From the NCBI GenBank assembly GCA_003952965.2, contig CM025856.1, positions 20,739,351 to 20,803,350 on the forward strand: DNA of 64,000 nucleotides, read 5' to 3'. How positions within the stretch are numbered: the stretch's first letter is position 1; every line of letters starts with the position of its first letter. A program made the position numbers and the translations under genes. The notes under the pieces are model-generated. The model was not told where the DNA came from. It worked only from the letters and a program-made list of their open reading frames with translations, and made no database searches. This DNA is from Morella rubra (taxonomy: Eukaryota > Streptophyta > Magnoliopsida > Fagales > Myricaceae). This document shows, in pieces, positions 10,658 to 21,418 of the stretch.

Positions 10658-13600
10658 TTAAGGAATTTGTTCACTCTTGCTTATTAGCTGTAGAAACGCA
10701 TTTGCTTTCCTTTGGGCTCTGTTGGTTCCATTCCTTGCGATCTCAATCAAGTACTCATACACTCCGAACTGAAGCGCTGCCAGTATGAAGGACGAATTGT
10801 TTGATCCCAACTCAAGAAGAACTGATGTTGCGCACTCCTTGTTCTTGGGGGTTCCATCTCGGATGAATTCAACGAGGGTTTCAATAAACGAGAGCTCTCC
10901 AATCTCTTGCCTTCCATCTGGATGTGACACAAGGAGTAAGAAGATGGAAAGGGCCTCATCAACCATGCCAAGGTTTCTGTCCTCGAGGAACTGGAGTAAG
11001 GGGGGAACAATGCCAGCACTAATGGCCCTGCCCTTATTTGCTTGGTTGAGAGACAAGTTGAAGAGTGCTGTTGCTGCGTCTTTTTTACCTCTAATCGTCC
11101 CATTCTGCAACAGATCTACCAGTGGTGGAATGCCATCTGATAATCCCACAGTTGCTTTGTTTTCGTCCAGCATTGATAAGCTAAATAAAGCTGCTGCAGA
11201 GTTCTCCCTAGCCCCAGTATTTCCATTCTGCAACACTTCTATTATAGCTGGAATGGCTCCTTTTCTAGCTATGAGTTTCTTATTAGCCTCATCAATGGAT
11301 AAATTCAACAGAGATGTTACAGCGTGTTCTTGAAGTTTAGAATCTGGATAGGACAGGAGCTGCACTAATGGCTGAATCCCTCCACTCTCGGCAATCAAAA
11401 CTCTGTTCTCTGGATTCTCTTTTGAGAGCATACGGATCTTCTTTACAGCCTTTCTCTGCACTCCTAACGAACTAGACGTTAGGTTTTCAACCAAAGACGA
11501 GATTTCCTCTTTGTGTTGGCTTGAGCAGCCTTCCTGGCCTCCAGAACTTTCTTCCTTCAGAAACTGAAAATTGTTCTTTTCACACCACATCGATATTAAA
11601 TTTTTGAGAGCATAGTTTGGTGCTAATGATAGGTGAACCAGAGTTTGCCGGGTCTTCGGACAGGTCCATTGGTTAGAGTCAAACCACTTCTGTATGCTTT
11701 CTCTCTCGTATGTCTTGAACAATTAGAGAAGACGAAATAGATGTTAGTTCCTTTAGGGTTTCAATAATCTTGTCACATTGATCATGCAAATCTTACTCTG
11801 TGCCCCAAAAGAAAAGATTGAATCTAAAGTAACTTTAGAAGGGAAGCGGAAAAAGAAAAACATTTCAGAATTTTTTTATTTTGATTACCTTTTAAGAGTC
11901 TTGAATTCAACTGAATACAGCTATTTCGCCCTAACTATTTGCAGCTCTTAAAGTGCATTATTTTATGCTTGTTTTCCTTTAGACTAATCGATGTTTAAGC
12001 AATAACTCGTTCAAGTACAATGTTATTGGTTATATTCCTCTTACAAAAGAAAATAAGAAGGTAATATAAGGATTAGGCACATAGGGAATTACCTGTCCAC
12101 TTGCAACAATAACAGGATCCCTCATTATTTCCAGTGTGATTGGGCAGAGGAACTCATATGGGATCACTAAAGATGGGCATTTCTCAAGCACTTTAGGCAC
12201 AACAGGATCACTAAGCACATTGGTGACTTCCATGCCTGCAACTTGTTTAAATTTGTTAAGAATGTCAATGATTTGTTGTGTTGTCTCTGCATGTTGGCCT
12301 CCTCTTTCTCTAACAAGGTTCCTCGCAGCTATTGTCTCTATCTTAAGGTCCTCAATGGTATGTAAAGCCAGCTTTTTTGCCAATCGCTCTATTATGGCAC
12401 TGTCAGCATTCCTTTCATCCTTTTTAGAAACTATCACCATCATATCCATTGCCAGTTCTATGTCTTGTGTGTCCGTTCGCCTCCTTGCTCTTCTGAGTTG
12501 CAAGCTCATAAGCTCAAGCTGCATCACAGTTAAAAAGCATAACTTATTGAACTGGAGCCCAGGATGATCTTGAAGAAAGCTACTAGTATTCGCTTATAGT
12601 TCAAAGCAGAGACATGTATGTTTAAAAGAATTGCAAGAGAGTTCATGAACTTATGAACTAGATCATAACAATCGTATTACTATGTTAAATCTCTTTGAAA
12701 CCCCTTCATGTCCTTGTATATCCCAAGTACTTTTCAATTCCCAAGGCTAAAAAGCCTCTGATTCCAAGGCATTAGCTGATTTTTATAGTCATTAGGGTAA
12801 AATATTGAGGAAAGGTCGGGCAAACCGGGTGCCCAAGCTGTCAAAGAGCGGGGAAGACTGAATGTTCTCGGGATCCTATTCCATTCGGCTTTATTTTAGT
12901 AGGCCTTATTTCTTCATTCGGGCAGCATTGCATAATGAGAAGATAGTTTCTCTATGGCGTCCTCACTTTGAGACGTTATAGAAATCTTCACTATTCCAGC
13001 GAAAGCTAAGCATAACAGACGCAAGTCATACTTGAAGAATATAGCACGTCGAAAAAAGCAATCCCAGAGATATGAAAAATTAAAAGACAATACCTGTTCT
13101 TTGATTTCATCCGAGACCTCAAGTGCATCACTGGGGAAACCATCCAAAGCTTGACTTAGTTTTTCATAGACGGAGTGAAATTTGATCATGATAGCCTCGC
13201 TTTCCAATGCCTAAATAGCGAGCAAAACAGGAAATAAAGAAATATAATATTGTCAATTTGTCAGACAGATAAATGAAGATAAATCGGATCAAATAAGAGG
13301 AATTTGAAAAGAAAAGAAAAGAAAAAAGGCTTCTAAGATATTGCAAACCGCCTTTTATCATAGAAAAGCCAAAAAGTTCTTCAAATCCTAACCAGATAAA
13401 TCTTGCTCCCCTCGTTACAAGTTGTCAACAATTTCTTCGCCAACACAAGGGCCTTCTTCAAATTGCTCAACCAAACAATGCCCGCCTCCGGAATCGGCTT
13501 TTCGAGGTCTCTGATCTCTTCAAAAAGCGGCAACAATAGCTTCAGGCGCCTAACGATACCGCAGCATTCTTTCTTCTGTGTCCTTCGATAATCTCCAAAC

Positions 13601-13740
13601 TGAGCCACGGATTCAACAACAGCCACAAGTTCTTCAACAGCATCCAACTTCTCCGGGTGATTCAGAGCGCCCAACAAGTTAACTTCCTCCACATTTTCCC
13701 CTCCTTCTCTTCCCTCCTCTCGGTCTACATCCATCACCAT
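10658..13740 (-). CDS. U-box/ARM-repeat E3 ubiquitin ligase, PUB13/PUB14-like, 648 aa
   Basis: E3 ligase that recruits E2-ubiquitin through a U-box and binds targets through armadillo repeats. Exons on the minus strand: 13393-13740, 13094-13210, 12093-12518, 10658-11713, all in frame. The N-terminal helical UND region spans about residues 20-260. The U-box (about 275-348) starts [23 protein letters not shown] and continues [23 protein letters not shown], split by the last intron as in PUB13/14 genes. ARM repeats run from about residue 370 to 640 ([39 protein letters not shown] and others). Arabidopsis PUB14 and PUB13 are of similar length. I take the first ATG ([10 protein letters not shown]); a second in-frame ATG lies two codons in. 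Relatives act in immunity and cell-death control; the role here is inferred from the family. Confidence 0.93.
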
Positions 13741-14014
13741 GGGTCTACAGTCTATGCAAAAACCAGAAAGCTATGGGATTGATTTCCTAGGTTTTGGGAA
13801 GAGCTAATAACTCTGCTCCTAAACTAGGGGTACTAATTTTCTCTTTCTTCACAGCACAGGGACCATGGTAAAGATGGTTGAGGGGAAGAGAAGCGCTAAG
13901 AGAAAGCAACTCTAACCCTAATCTCCATGGACTCCGGTGCTGTGTGTTTCTTCGTGGGGTGAAAAGGTTTTGGCGGGCTTTTCGGGTTTCTGTTCTCTTC
14001 GTGAGGAAATGCAT

Positions 14015-15737
14015 CTTGCGGTAGTTTGAAGCCTCAAATAGAAACTAGTTTCGAAGTTCGTTTCGTACTAACCACCCACGCTGTACTTTTGACATTATAA
14101 TTTGTCTGAACATGTTATGATATTGGATACATTTTCTTGTACGCACGAGAAAACAAAATCTCAAGGCCGCAGATAATTGTCTTTGAGTAAACCTAAACCG
14201 ACAGAACTTTAAATTTTAAGGTGACTTTTCTCGGACTACAATTCTCTACTCAAATGTGTTGTAAAGTCTATATTAGTCGAAATTTTATATCAATAACATT
14301 AATTATATGAGTTTCTTTCTGTGCAGAGCACAATTGAGATCAGAAATTGTAGAAGATACTCAACCCAACTCTTCTTTTTGAATGAGCAAAGCAAAGAGTG
14401 CAGTATGTAGGGGCTGAGCTCTAGTCAACGGTCCAAACAAAAATTGGGATGAATTGGTCAATGTTTGATTCTTTTTGTTCCCTTTTTTTGGGGGGAGTTT
14501 CTGGTCCTTTTGCGCTTCTGTAATCCTCTGACCGAGAAGGAAAAAACAGAGAGAGACAGCCTGATCACTTCAATTGCTTTGCATTTCTTATATTTACTAC
14601 TTAGGTTTAGGCCCCCTTGTGATCCTTTACAAAAATTCTGAAGGTCTACTGTAAAGGGTAGAGAATTCATTTTATCCCAGCGGAAAATTTCCATGATTTA
14701 GGCATTTGGTTCAAACAGAATTTGATCTTCTTTCCAATCGTGTTTACCAGTCTCTCTAGGGTTTGGATTTTTTAGGCATAACAGAGTCACCTGTGAGACC
14801 AATAACCTCGGGCATCAACTGTTATGCATGTGCAAGTCCGGGGCCTTTGACTCTGTCATGGTCTTCGCCCCAAAAGTTTCTCGCGCCAAGTTTGGTTGGA
14901 AAACCCCCCCTATCCCTCCGTATCACTGACTTCAAACGACAGTCCCCAAATCGGAAATCCACAGATGGGGGGGGGGGACAACTTCCTCCTCCTCTTTTTT
15001 TTTTTTTTTTTTTCAGTCTTCTGAAATAGCCCACTTAATTGGACCTCAAGATGGCCCAGGGTATTGAATTTGGGCCATAGTATCATTCGGGCGGCCCACA
15101 TCAAGCCAGTCTCTGTCACGAAAATGCCTCACGCAATGAGCCGCGAAAAATCAACCGCTAGCAACCGACGTGTCGTTCCACTAAGATCTTGGGTAAACCT
15201 GGCAACCGTGCTGGCAAGCACGTGCCATAGAGAGCATCCCGCTCCGTCCCACCGCATAGTGCTGTAGAGCGCATTCTACCTTCAAGAAAAAGACAAAGTT
15301 TTGCAAATGTTGACCTTAACGAAGATGGATCAGATCTCATCGATTTTCTGCTGGAATTTGATGAAATTTAGAAAATGATTGATACAATAATAGATTTTAT
15401 ATTTAAATTTAATATAATTTAAAAAAATAGACACAATAAATAAATTTAACGTTATTTAATGTTATCCATATAAAGATTCAGATAATATATTTATATCGCT
15501 TTAAATCTTACTTATAAAAAATCTTAATCCCCGTAATTATGTGTAAAAGCGTAACAAAACGTCACCATGTAAAAGTTTTGAGTTCACGTTACGTGGCACT
15601 GCAGCTCGGAACGTTAACATTAATGCAGGCTAATTGAGCAAAAGGGTAGCTTTAAATACAACCTAACCTTAAAAGGCATATGTATTATTTGTTCGGAGGG
15701 ATACCAAAATTTTGAAAGCACAGCTGCACATGCGAAG
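14015..15737. other. intergenic between the divergent U-box and cyclin genes
   Basis: Upstream DNA of both divergently oriented genes. It includes a G9 run next to a long T run (about 14967-15013). Frames across the homopolymers are compositional artefacts. No gene is seen. Confidence 0.6.
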
Positions 15738-15814
15738 TAGCCGTTGGGTCGGACACAGAACAGCGCGACTTTTCGTCTGGGGAATCGAACGGCTACTGAT
15801 AACTAGCCGTTACG
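15738..15814. promoter_or_regulatory. three MSA-type mitotic activator elements upstream of the B-type cyclin
   Basis: The M-specific activator consensus is YCYAACGGYYA, bound by three-repeat MYB factors. On the minus strand, 15738-15748 reads CCCAACGGCTA, a perfect match. On the plus strand, 15785-15795 reads TCGAACGGCTA, one mismatch. On the minus strand, 15804-15814 reads CGTAACGGCTA, one mismatch. All three keep the AACGG core and lie within 77 bases, 90-130 bases upstream of the probable transcription start of the cyclin gene. This fits G2/M-phase expression. Confidence 0.75.
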
Positions 15815-16407
15815 TTTAAAAATTTACAGAGCGGACCAATGTGCGGACATATATCCGCTGTTTCCTCCCTATATCGCCTACACAGTTCTTCCCTTCTTGC
15901 TCTCTCTCTCCTCTTTCCCTTTTTATTTTTTTCGTCTTGGATAAACCCCAAAAACCTTAAGAACCAGAAGATTGCGAGAAAGAAAGTGAGAGAGCGATCG
16001 TTTTACAGGGAGATAAAAAAAAGAGAGATCGCTCCGGGTTTCAATGGGATTCTCCGAGTAGTATCTCTCTTGTTTGCGAGTTTCAAGAAAGATAGTATTG
16101 CGGGCTAAAAGGTATGCGTTAGTTGGGATTTTCTTCCACTTGTTTGGTCGCAATCGTTCGTGGGAATCCGCGGAATTCTTGATTTTCGTTAGTGGGGTTT
16201 GTAATTTACGACCTGGGTATTGCCTGTTAATATGTGTTCTTGTTCGGGTTCTTTTGCGTTTCTTTTCACATGGTTGTCAATCGAGGGGTTTCAGTGTTTT
16301 TTCCTGGTTTTGCAATTGTTGATTGCATTTGGCTTTGTTTTTGTCTTTGTGATTGGTTTCTTATTCCGCGTCGTTCTTCTTCTTCCTCTTATTCTTTTAA
16401 TACAGAA

Positions 16408-19090
16408 ATGGCTGGATCAGACGAGAACAATCCGGGCGTGATCGGCACCGCAATTTCTCAAGGTACTTTACCCGGATTTGGTTCTGAAATCCCTCAGTTT
16501 CGGCTCTAAACCTTAGCATTAAAAGTGGGGTGTTTTTGCATTTTAAATTGTGAATTAGGAGGTGGATTCCGTGCTGAAGGTGGGAAAGTGGGTATGGGGA
16601 TCGGACACACCCGGAGGGCACTGAGCAGTATCAACCGGAATGTAATAGGAGCTCCTCCTCACTCTTATGCTGTCAACAAAAATGTCTTTTCAGAGTAAGT
16701 ACTTAAACCCTAGTGTCTCTTTAGTTCATTTGGAAAAAGCTGAAGAAAATGAAAGATCTAATATTCTGTACTTGATTTAGCTTTTGTATGACTGAGAAAC
16801 ATAATTCAACTGAGTCACATCGGTTCATTACTTTCTCATTGTAATCAAAGATTGTAAAAGATAAAAACCTCAGCACTTAAAGACAAAGAACCTTACTAAA
16901 AGCATCATTTTGGTCACCAGAAAACATGCAGATTGCAATAAGAAACCACTAATTCCTGCACATCGTCCGATTACTAGGTCAGTTATCTTCTCGAAAATGC
17001 TTCTTATGCTAAAGAGTGTTTCTTTGTTCTTTGGAATTTGATCTTTCCTGTTCATTCTTATAGGAAGTTTGCGGCCCAGATGTCCAACAAGCAGCAACTT
17101 CTACCTGAGGTACTGTTTCTGCAACATTGAAGATATTTACAGGAGATAATTTGTGCAGAGTTTGGTTCAAAGATTGGAGTGATGAACAAGTTATTTAACA
17201 GGAATCTAAGAAACCAGTCCAATTGGCCCCAAGTTCTAGAGGGTCTGAAGATTATTCCATCATAGATATGGAAGACTACAAGGCGACTAATGAGGTGCCA
17301 ATGTTTGTGCAACACACAGAAGCAATGATGGAAGAGATTGATCGGATGGTATTGTCTGCCTTCCCCCTCCTTTTACTGCAAATCGTATTTGACATTTCAG
17401 GGGAATGCGATTGATGTTTTGATTTCCTGCAGGAGGAGATAGAAATGGAGGACATTGCTGAAGAGCCAGTAGTTGACATAGACGGCTGTGATAAAAGGAA
17501 CCCGCTTGCAGTTGTTGAATATATTGATGATTTATATAGAAACTACAAGAAAGCAGAGGTGATATATGATCTCCTCTCTAACTGCTTCATTTGCGCGTTG
17601 GAAGACCTCGTTAGTTGACATTATTCAGCCGCAACTGTCAAATTAATTTGAGATTATTTCTCTCCAAGTCCCCACATCTATTTGAGAGTCTGTCTAAATG
17701 TTGGAAACATCATATTAGGTGAGGAACTTTAAGCCTTGTATGGTAGAAGGCTTAACAATCGAGTCTTCTGTAGATGAAATGCTGGCCTCCCATAGATGTT
17801 ATGGAAAGTTTTCTGGAAGATGGTCAAATATAATGTGGTAAAATGAGGGTGTTGCTTTGAATCGTAGAATGTCTACTCCTGCAGTAATAATAGGGCTTTG
17901 TTTGATGAATAGTTGGCGATGGATGAAATGTTAAAAATGGAAACAACTTACTAATCTTGTCCAATATGTTCTTCCAGAGTTCAAGCTGTGCCCCGTCAAA
18001 CTACATGACACAGCAACCTGATATCAATGAGAGGATGAGAGGTATTCTCATTGATTGGCTAATTGAGGTACATAAAATGAGCGTGGCTTCACTCTAGGAG
18101 ATGAATATCTAGTTTCATCTACTTAAACTGAGTGACTAACGAGTTAGTCATATGATAACAGGTGCACTACAAGTTTGAACTGATGGATGAGACCTTATAT
18201 CTTACAATAAACCTGATTGATAGATTCTTGGCTGCTCAACCAGTTGTGAGGAAGAAACTCCAGCTGGTCGGAGTAACAGCAATGCTTCTCGCCTGCAAAT
18301 ATGAAGAAGTTTCAGTTCCTGTTGTGGAGGACTTTATTGTGATTTCTGACAAGGCTTACAGCAGAAAAGAAGTACTTGAGATGGTAGATTTAACTTAAAA
18401 GCATTTTATGTTTTACATTCTCTCTAAACACAATCAACAATCCGTATTGAAATCGATGATTCACTTCTGTGCTGCAGGAGAAGCTAATTGTCAATGCTCT
18501 ACAGTTCAATCTTTCAGTTCCCACGACATATGTTTTTATGAGGAGGTTTCTGAAAGCCGCTCAAGCTGACAAGAAGGTATAGAGTCTGAGTCAGATCAAC
18601 TACACTGCACATAGCTTTATGTATAGCAATGGTTTTGATTAGACAGATTTTATTGCAACCTTGGAATTGAAACAGCTCGAGCTGCTGTCATTCTTCATGA
18701 TCGAAATATGCCTAGTTGAGTACGAGATGCTTAAGTTTCCTCCTTCTTTGTTGGCTGCTGCTGCGATATTTACATCTCAATGCACTCTTAGTGGGTTTAA
18801 GCAGTGGAGCAAGACCTGTGAGTGGCACACCGGCTACTTGGAGGAGCAACTATTGTAAGTGCTTACTTTGTTTTTATCACACTAGAGGCCTATGCAATGA
18901 ATGGATGCATTTTTACTAGATGCTATTGTTCTTGTTTATGTGTAGGGAATGCTCAAGGTTGATGGTTAATTTCCATCAGAAATCTGGCACAGGGAAGCTC
19001 ACAGGTGTTCACCGGAAGTACAGTACATCTAAGTATGGCTATGCTGCAAAAACTGATCCTGCTAACTTTCTCTTGGAAACTAGATTCTAG
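16408..19090 (+). CDS. CYCB2: G2/mitotic cyclin, B2 type, 433 aa, 11 exons
   Basis: Regulatory subunit of mitotic cyclin-dependent kinase. Exons: 16408-16462, 16559-16694, 16921-16977, 17064-17109, 17202-17348, 17433-17558, 17978-18067, 18162-18383, 18478-18576, 18676-18854, 18946-19090; all junctions are GT-AG and in frame. A destruction box, [10 protein letters not shown] (residues 37-46), marks the protein for APC/C degradation. The cyclin N box includes [18 protein letters not shown] and [17 protein letters not shown]. The C-terminal cyclin fold ends [12 protein letters not shown], then [15 protein letters not shown]. The length and the absence of an insert fit CYCB2. A 5' UTR intron is likely at 16112-16405, ending two bases before the ATG. 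Short upstream frames in the leader are not counted. The gene appears intact. Confidence 0.95.
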
Positions 19091-19640
19091 CTGGACTCGG
19101 GAAACAGCTGATGCCTTGACCACAAGGGGACTAACTTTTACTTCGCAATTGGGGGACGGGATGTAACTGAGCAACTAAAGTTGCCCCTGGGTTCTTGAAC
19201 ATATTCTAATTTGGTATTCCGGATTCAGTCCTTTTATTCTATGTTTTATTCGAACATAGCGGGGGGATTTCCATTTTTTTTTTCTTGGGTTTTACGGGAA
19301 AATAGTTTCGAAAGTTCTATCCGAAACTTTTTTTTTCTGAGCAGGCTCTATTTGTACTTGTTTTGAGTGTTGTTTCCGTTATGAATGATAATAAAAAATC
19401 AATGTTCATTGGTTTGTTCTTCAATTTTGAGATTGTGTTATGTGTCCAACGGCAACCCGACTAGCTCTGAGGAGAGTAGGTTATGATAATATTGAAGTCT
19501 TGAACACCAATCACCACGATCCTTCCTGGTTGAACTCTAAACTCTAGACCCAATTTGGTAGAGAGCTGGATGGAAAGCTTTCTAATGTAACCAGCCTAAT
19601 TTTGTCAGGAAGCATCAAATTTGGCAAATGAAAACAAGTG
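19091..19640. other. cyclin 3' UTR and intergenic spacer
   Basis: A possible polyadenylation signal, aataaa, lies at about 19390 inside aatgataataaaaaatc. No gene is seen up to the duplicated tRNA flank at 19641. Confidence 0.5.
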
Positions 19641-19875
19641 GAAATCACACAGCGAGTAGGTAAGCTTCAGATCAAGCACGGCTCCACAGAACAGAGATCC
19701 CTCCCAGGCCACAAACTTCTAACTTGCAAAAGTGGAAAATAGAAATATTCCGTTACCCGAAATCACACAGCGTGTGTAAGCTTAGATCAAGCATGGCTCC
19801 ACAGAACAGAGATCCCCCGCAGGCCACAAACTTTAAACTTGCAAAAGTGGAAAATAGAAATATTCCGTTGCCGGG
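19641..19875. repeat. tandem duplication of the tRNA-Glu 3' flank, ~118-bp unit
   Basis: Copy 1 (19641-19758) and copy 2 (19759-about 19875) both run from gaaatcacacagcg through ggctccacagaacagagatcc to gtggaaaatagaaatattccgtt. Copy 2 continues into the intact tRNA. Copy 1 stops after tattccgttaccc, a remnant of about 8-12 bases of the tRNA 3' end. The unequal duplication therefore ended just inside the tRNA gene. Confidence 0.88.
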
Positions 19876-19935
19876 ATTCGAACCCGGGTCTCTCGGGTGA
19901 GAGCCGAGTATCCTGACCAACTAGACTACAACGGA
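19864..19935 (-). tRNA. trnE-CUC: tRNA-Glu (anticodon CUC)
   Basis: The 72-base sequence on the minus strand folds as a cloverleaf. The acceptor stem is TCCGTTG/CAACGGA. The D-arm/A-box region is TAGTCTAGTTGGTCAGGAT. The anticodon loop is CTCTCAC with CTC in the middle. The T-arm/B-box is GGGTTCGAATCCC. There is no intron, and a T-run terminator follows at the 3' side. It is a nuclear-type tRNA. Confidence 0.96.
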
Positions 19936-21418
19936 ATTTTGTTACGTAAGTCTGTCTAGTATAAAGAAAATTTAATAAATAAAAATCTTCTTACTTATAA
20001 TATTATCTTTTTCCCGGCCACTCACTGAATATATATATAATAGGACTTCCAAATAAGATTCCCCTTAAAATTAGGGGCTGATATCTTTAATGGGCAGAGC
20101 GATTTCTGCAAAATGAGAAGTAATTTTTACTTCGAATAAGAATATGTATAGGTTATCAAAATGATTTCAAACGACCGCATAAGGAATAGGCTTGATCTAT
20201 ATGCGCTAAAGCTAAAAGTATTTGACTTCCTTTTACTGCTTTTGTCTGTACAGAAAAATATTAGCATCTCTAGCAGTTTCTTATGGAAGTAACAGAGGGG
20301 CTTAGGAAAAAAAAAGAAAGAAAGTAGCATTAAAGTGAGCTAATAAAGAAGATAACACCTCTCGTGAAGTCGTAATACTATTACCGATTGTGTAAGTGCA
20401 AAATCTGCCTTTCATCTAAAAGATCACAGCCAACCCCAAATTTATGCCAGCTGCCACGCACTCTGTCATCAGACTCTTTTTCAGCCGGAGGCCCAGAAAA
20501 TCTATTTCTGGGAAAAGTCTAATCATTCCGCATCCCAACACAAATGCCAACTTGCCAAAGTACCACTATCGCTATCTACGGAAACCCCCTTATCTATAAC
20601 TTTTCACCGATCTGTTGCAAATATCTCTGGTGTTTAGTGCACTGGGGCAGTGGGGCTGGCTGTGATTCCGGTTCCCTGGCAGACAGAGATGGCCCATATG
20701 ATTATTTTTTTTCTAAGCAGGCCCTCATGAATTTTTTAACAGGTAAGAGAAATACCCACCACGAAAAACGTCTCCGGTTTTATTTGCATTTTTTAGGTGG
20801 GTTTTGATCCAAACCTGATTTTTTCCTTCTGTTGTCATCAACACGCATGACGTTTCTTTGTCCTTTCTGTGTGTTTTCGGCCTTACGTTAGGTTTTTCTA
20901 CATTGATATTTTGTAGCAGTCGTGTACTTAGATAAGATTGTGGCGTAGGATTGAGAGCGAGTTTCTGATGGATACTTGTGGTTGAACCTGGGTTTAGATC
21001 TTTTTGGGTCAAGTGGAGAAGTTTCTGGCGATTTCTGGGATACGCTTGGAAAGCGATGTTTCATAATTTTACATTCACCGCCGTAAATTTGTTACAGTTT
21101 TACATTTTTTGTGTTATGGTCGAATTTTGTGCAGATTTTCATATTGTGTCGTCTTTTTTCTTGGATTTCACATCGTTATGTGTCTATTTGTATCTTTTGC
21201 ATAGCCAGTTGTCTAAGAATCTTTAGATGTCTGTCTTGTTTTGTCTTGTTCCTCACTACTTGCTCTAATAAAAGTTTGCCCTTTTTCGTCTTTTTACTTT
21301 GTTTCTTCAGATAGACAAGGTGGTGTGGACCGTGGCTGCGCTAGATATTGTCGAACTTTCCAGTATATAAGGGTGTCTAGCAAGAGCGAAGAAAATCGGG
21401 TTGTTGTACGGGGAGCGA
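19936..21418. other. promoter and 5' leader region of the BTB gene
   Basis: No coding region is seen. A plausible 5' UTR intron acceptor (gtttcttcag) ends at about 21309, and the leader then continues to the ATG at 21419. Start, donor and promoter elements cannot be placed securely. Confidence 0.45.

Noticed and set aside
10785-11333. 182-codon plus-strand frame
   Set aside because: Antisense of the ARM-repeat exon of the U-box ligase; no family resemblance.
12136-12567. 143-codon plus-strand frame
   Set aside because: Antisense of exon 3 of the U-box ligase.
13787-14014. 75-codon minus-strand frame before the U-box ligase
   Set aside because: It falls in the probable leader or promoter of that gene; it might act as an upstream frame but has no evidence of being a gene.
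14763-15119. Overlapping frames on both strands through G and T runs
   Set aside because: Driven by homopolymers (poly-Lys, poly-Phe, poly-Pro) with no coding signature.
19746-19758. Second tRNA-Glu gene
   Set aside because: Only the last few bases of the tRNA are present in the outer copy of the duplication.
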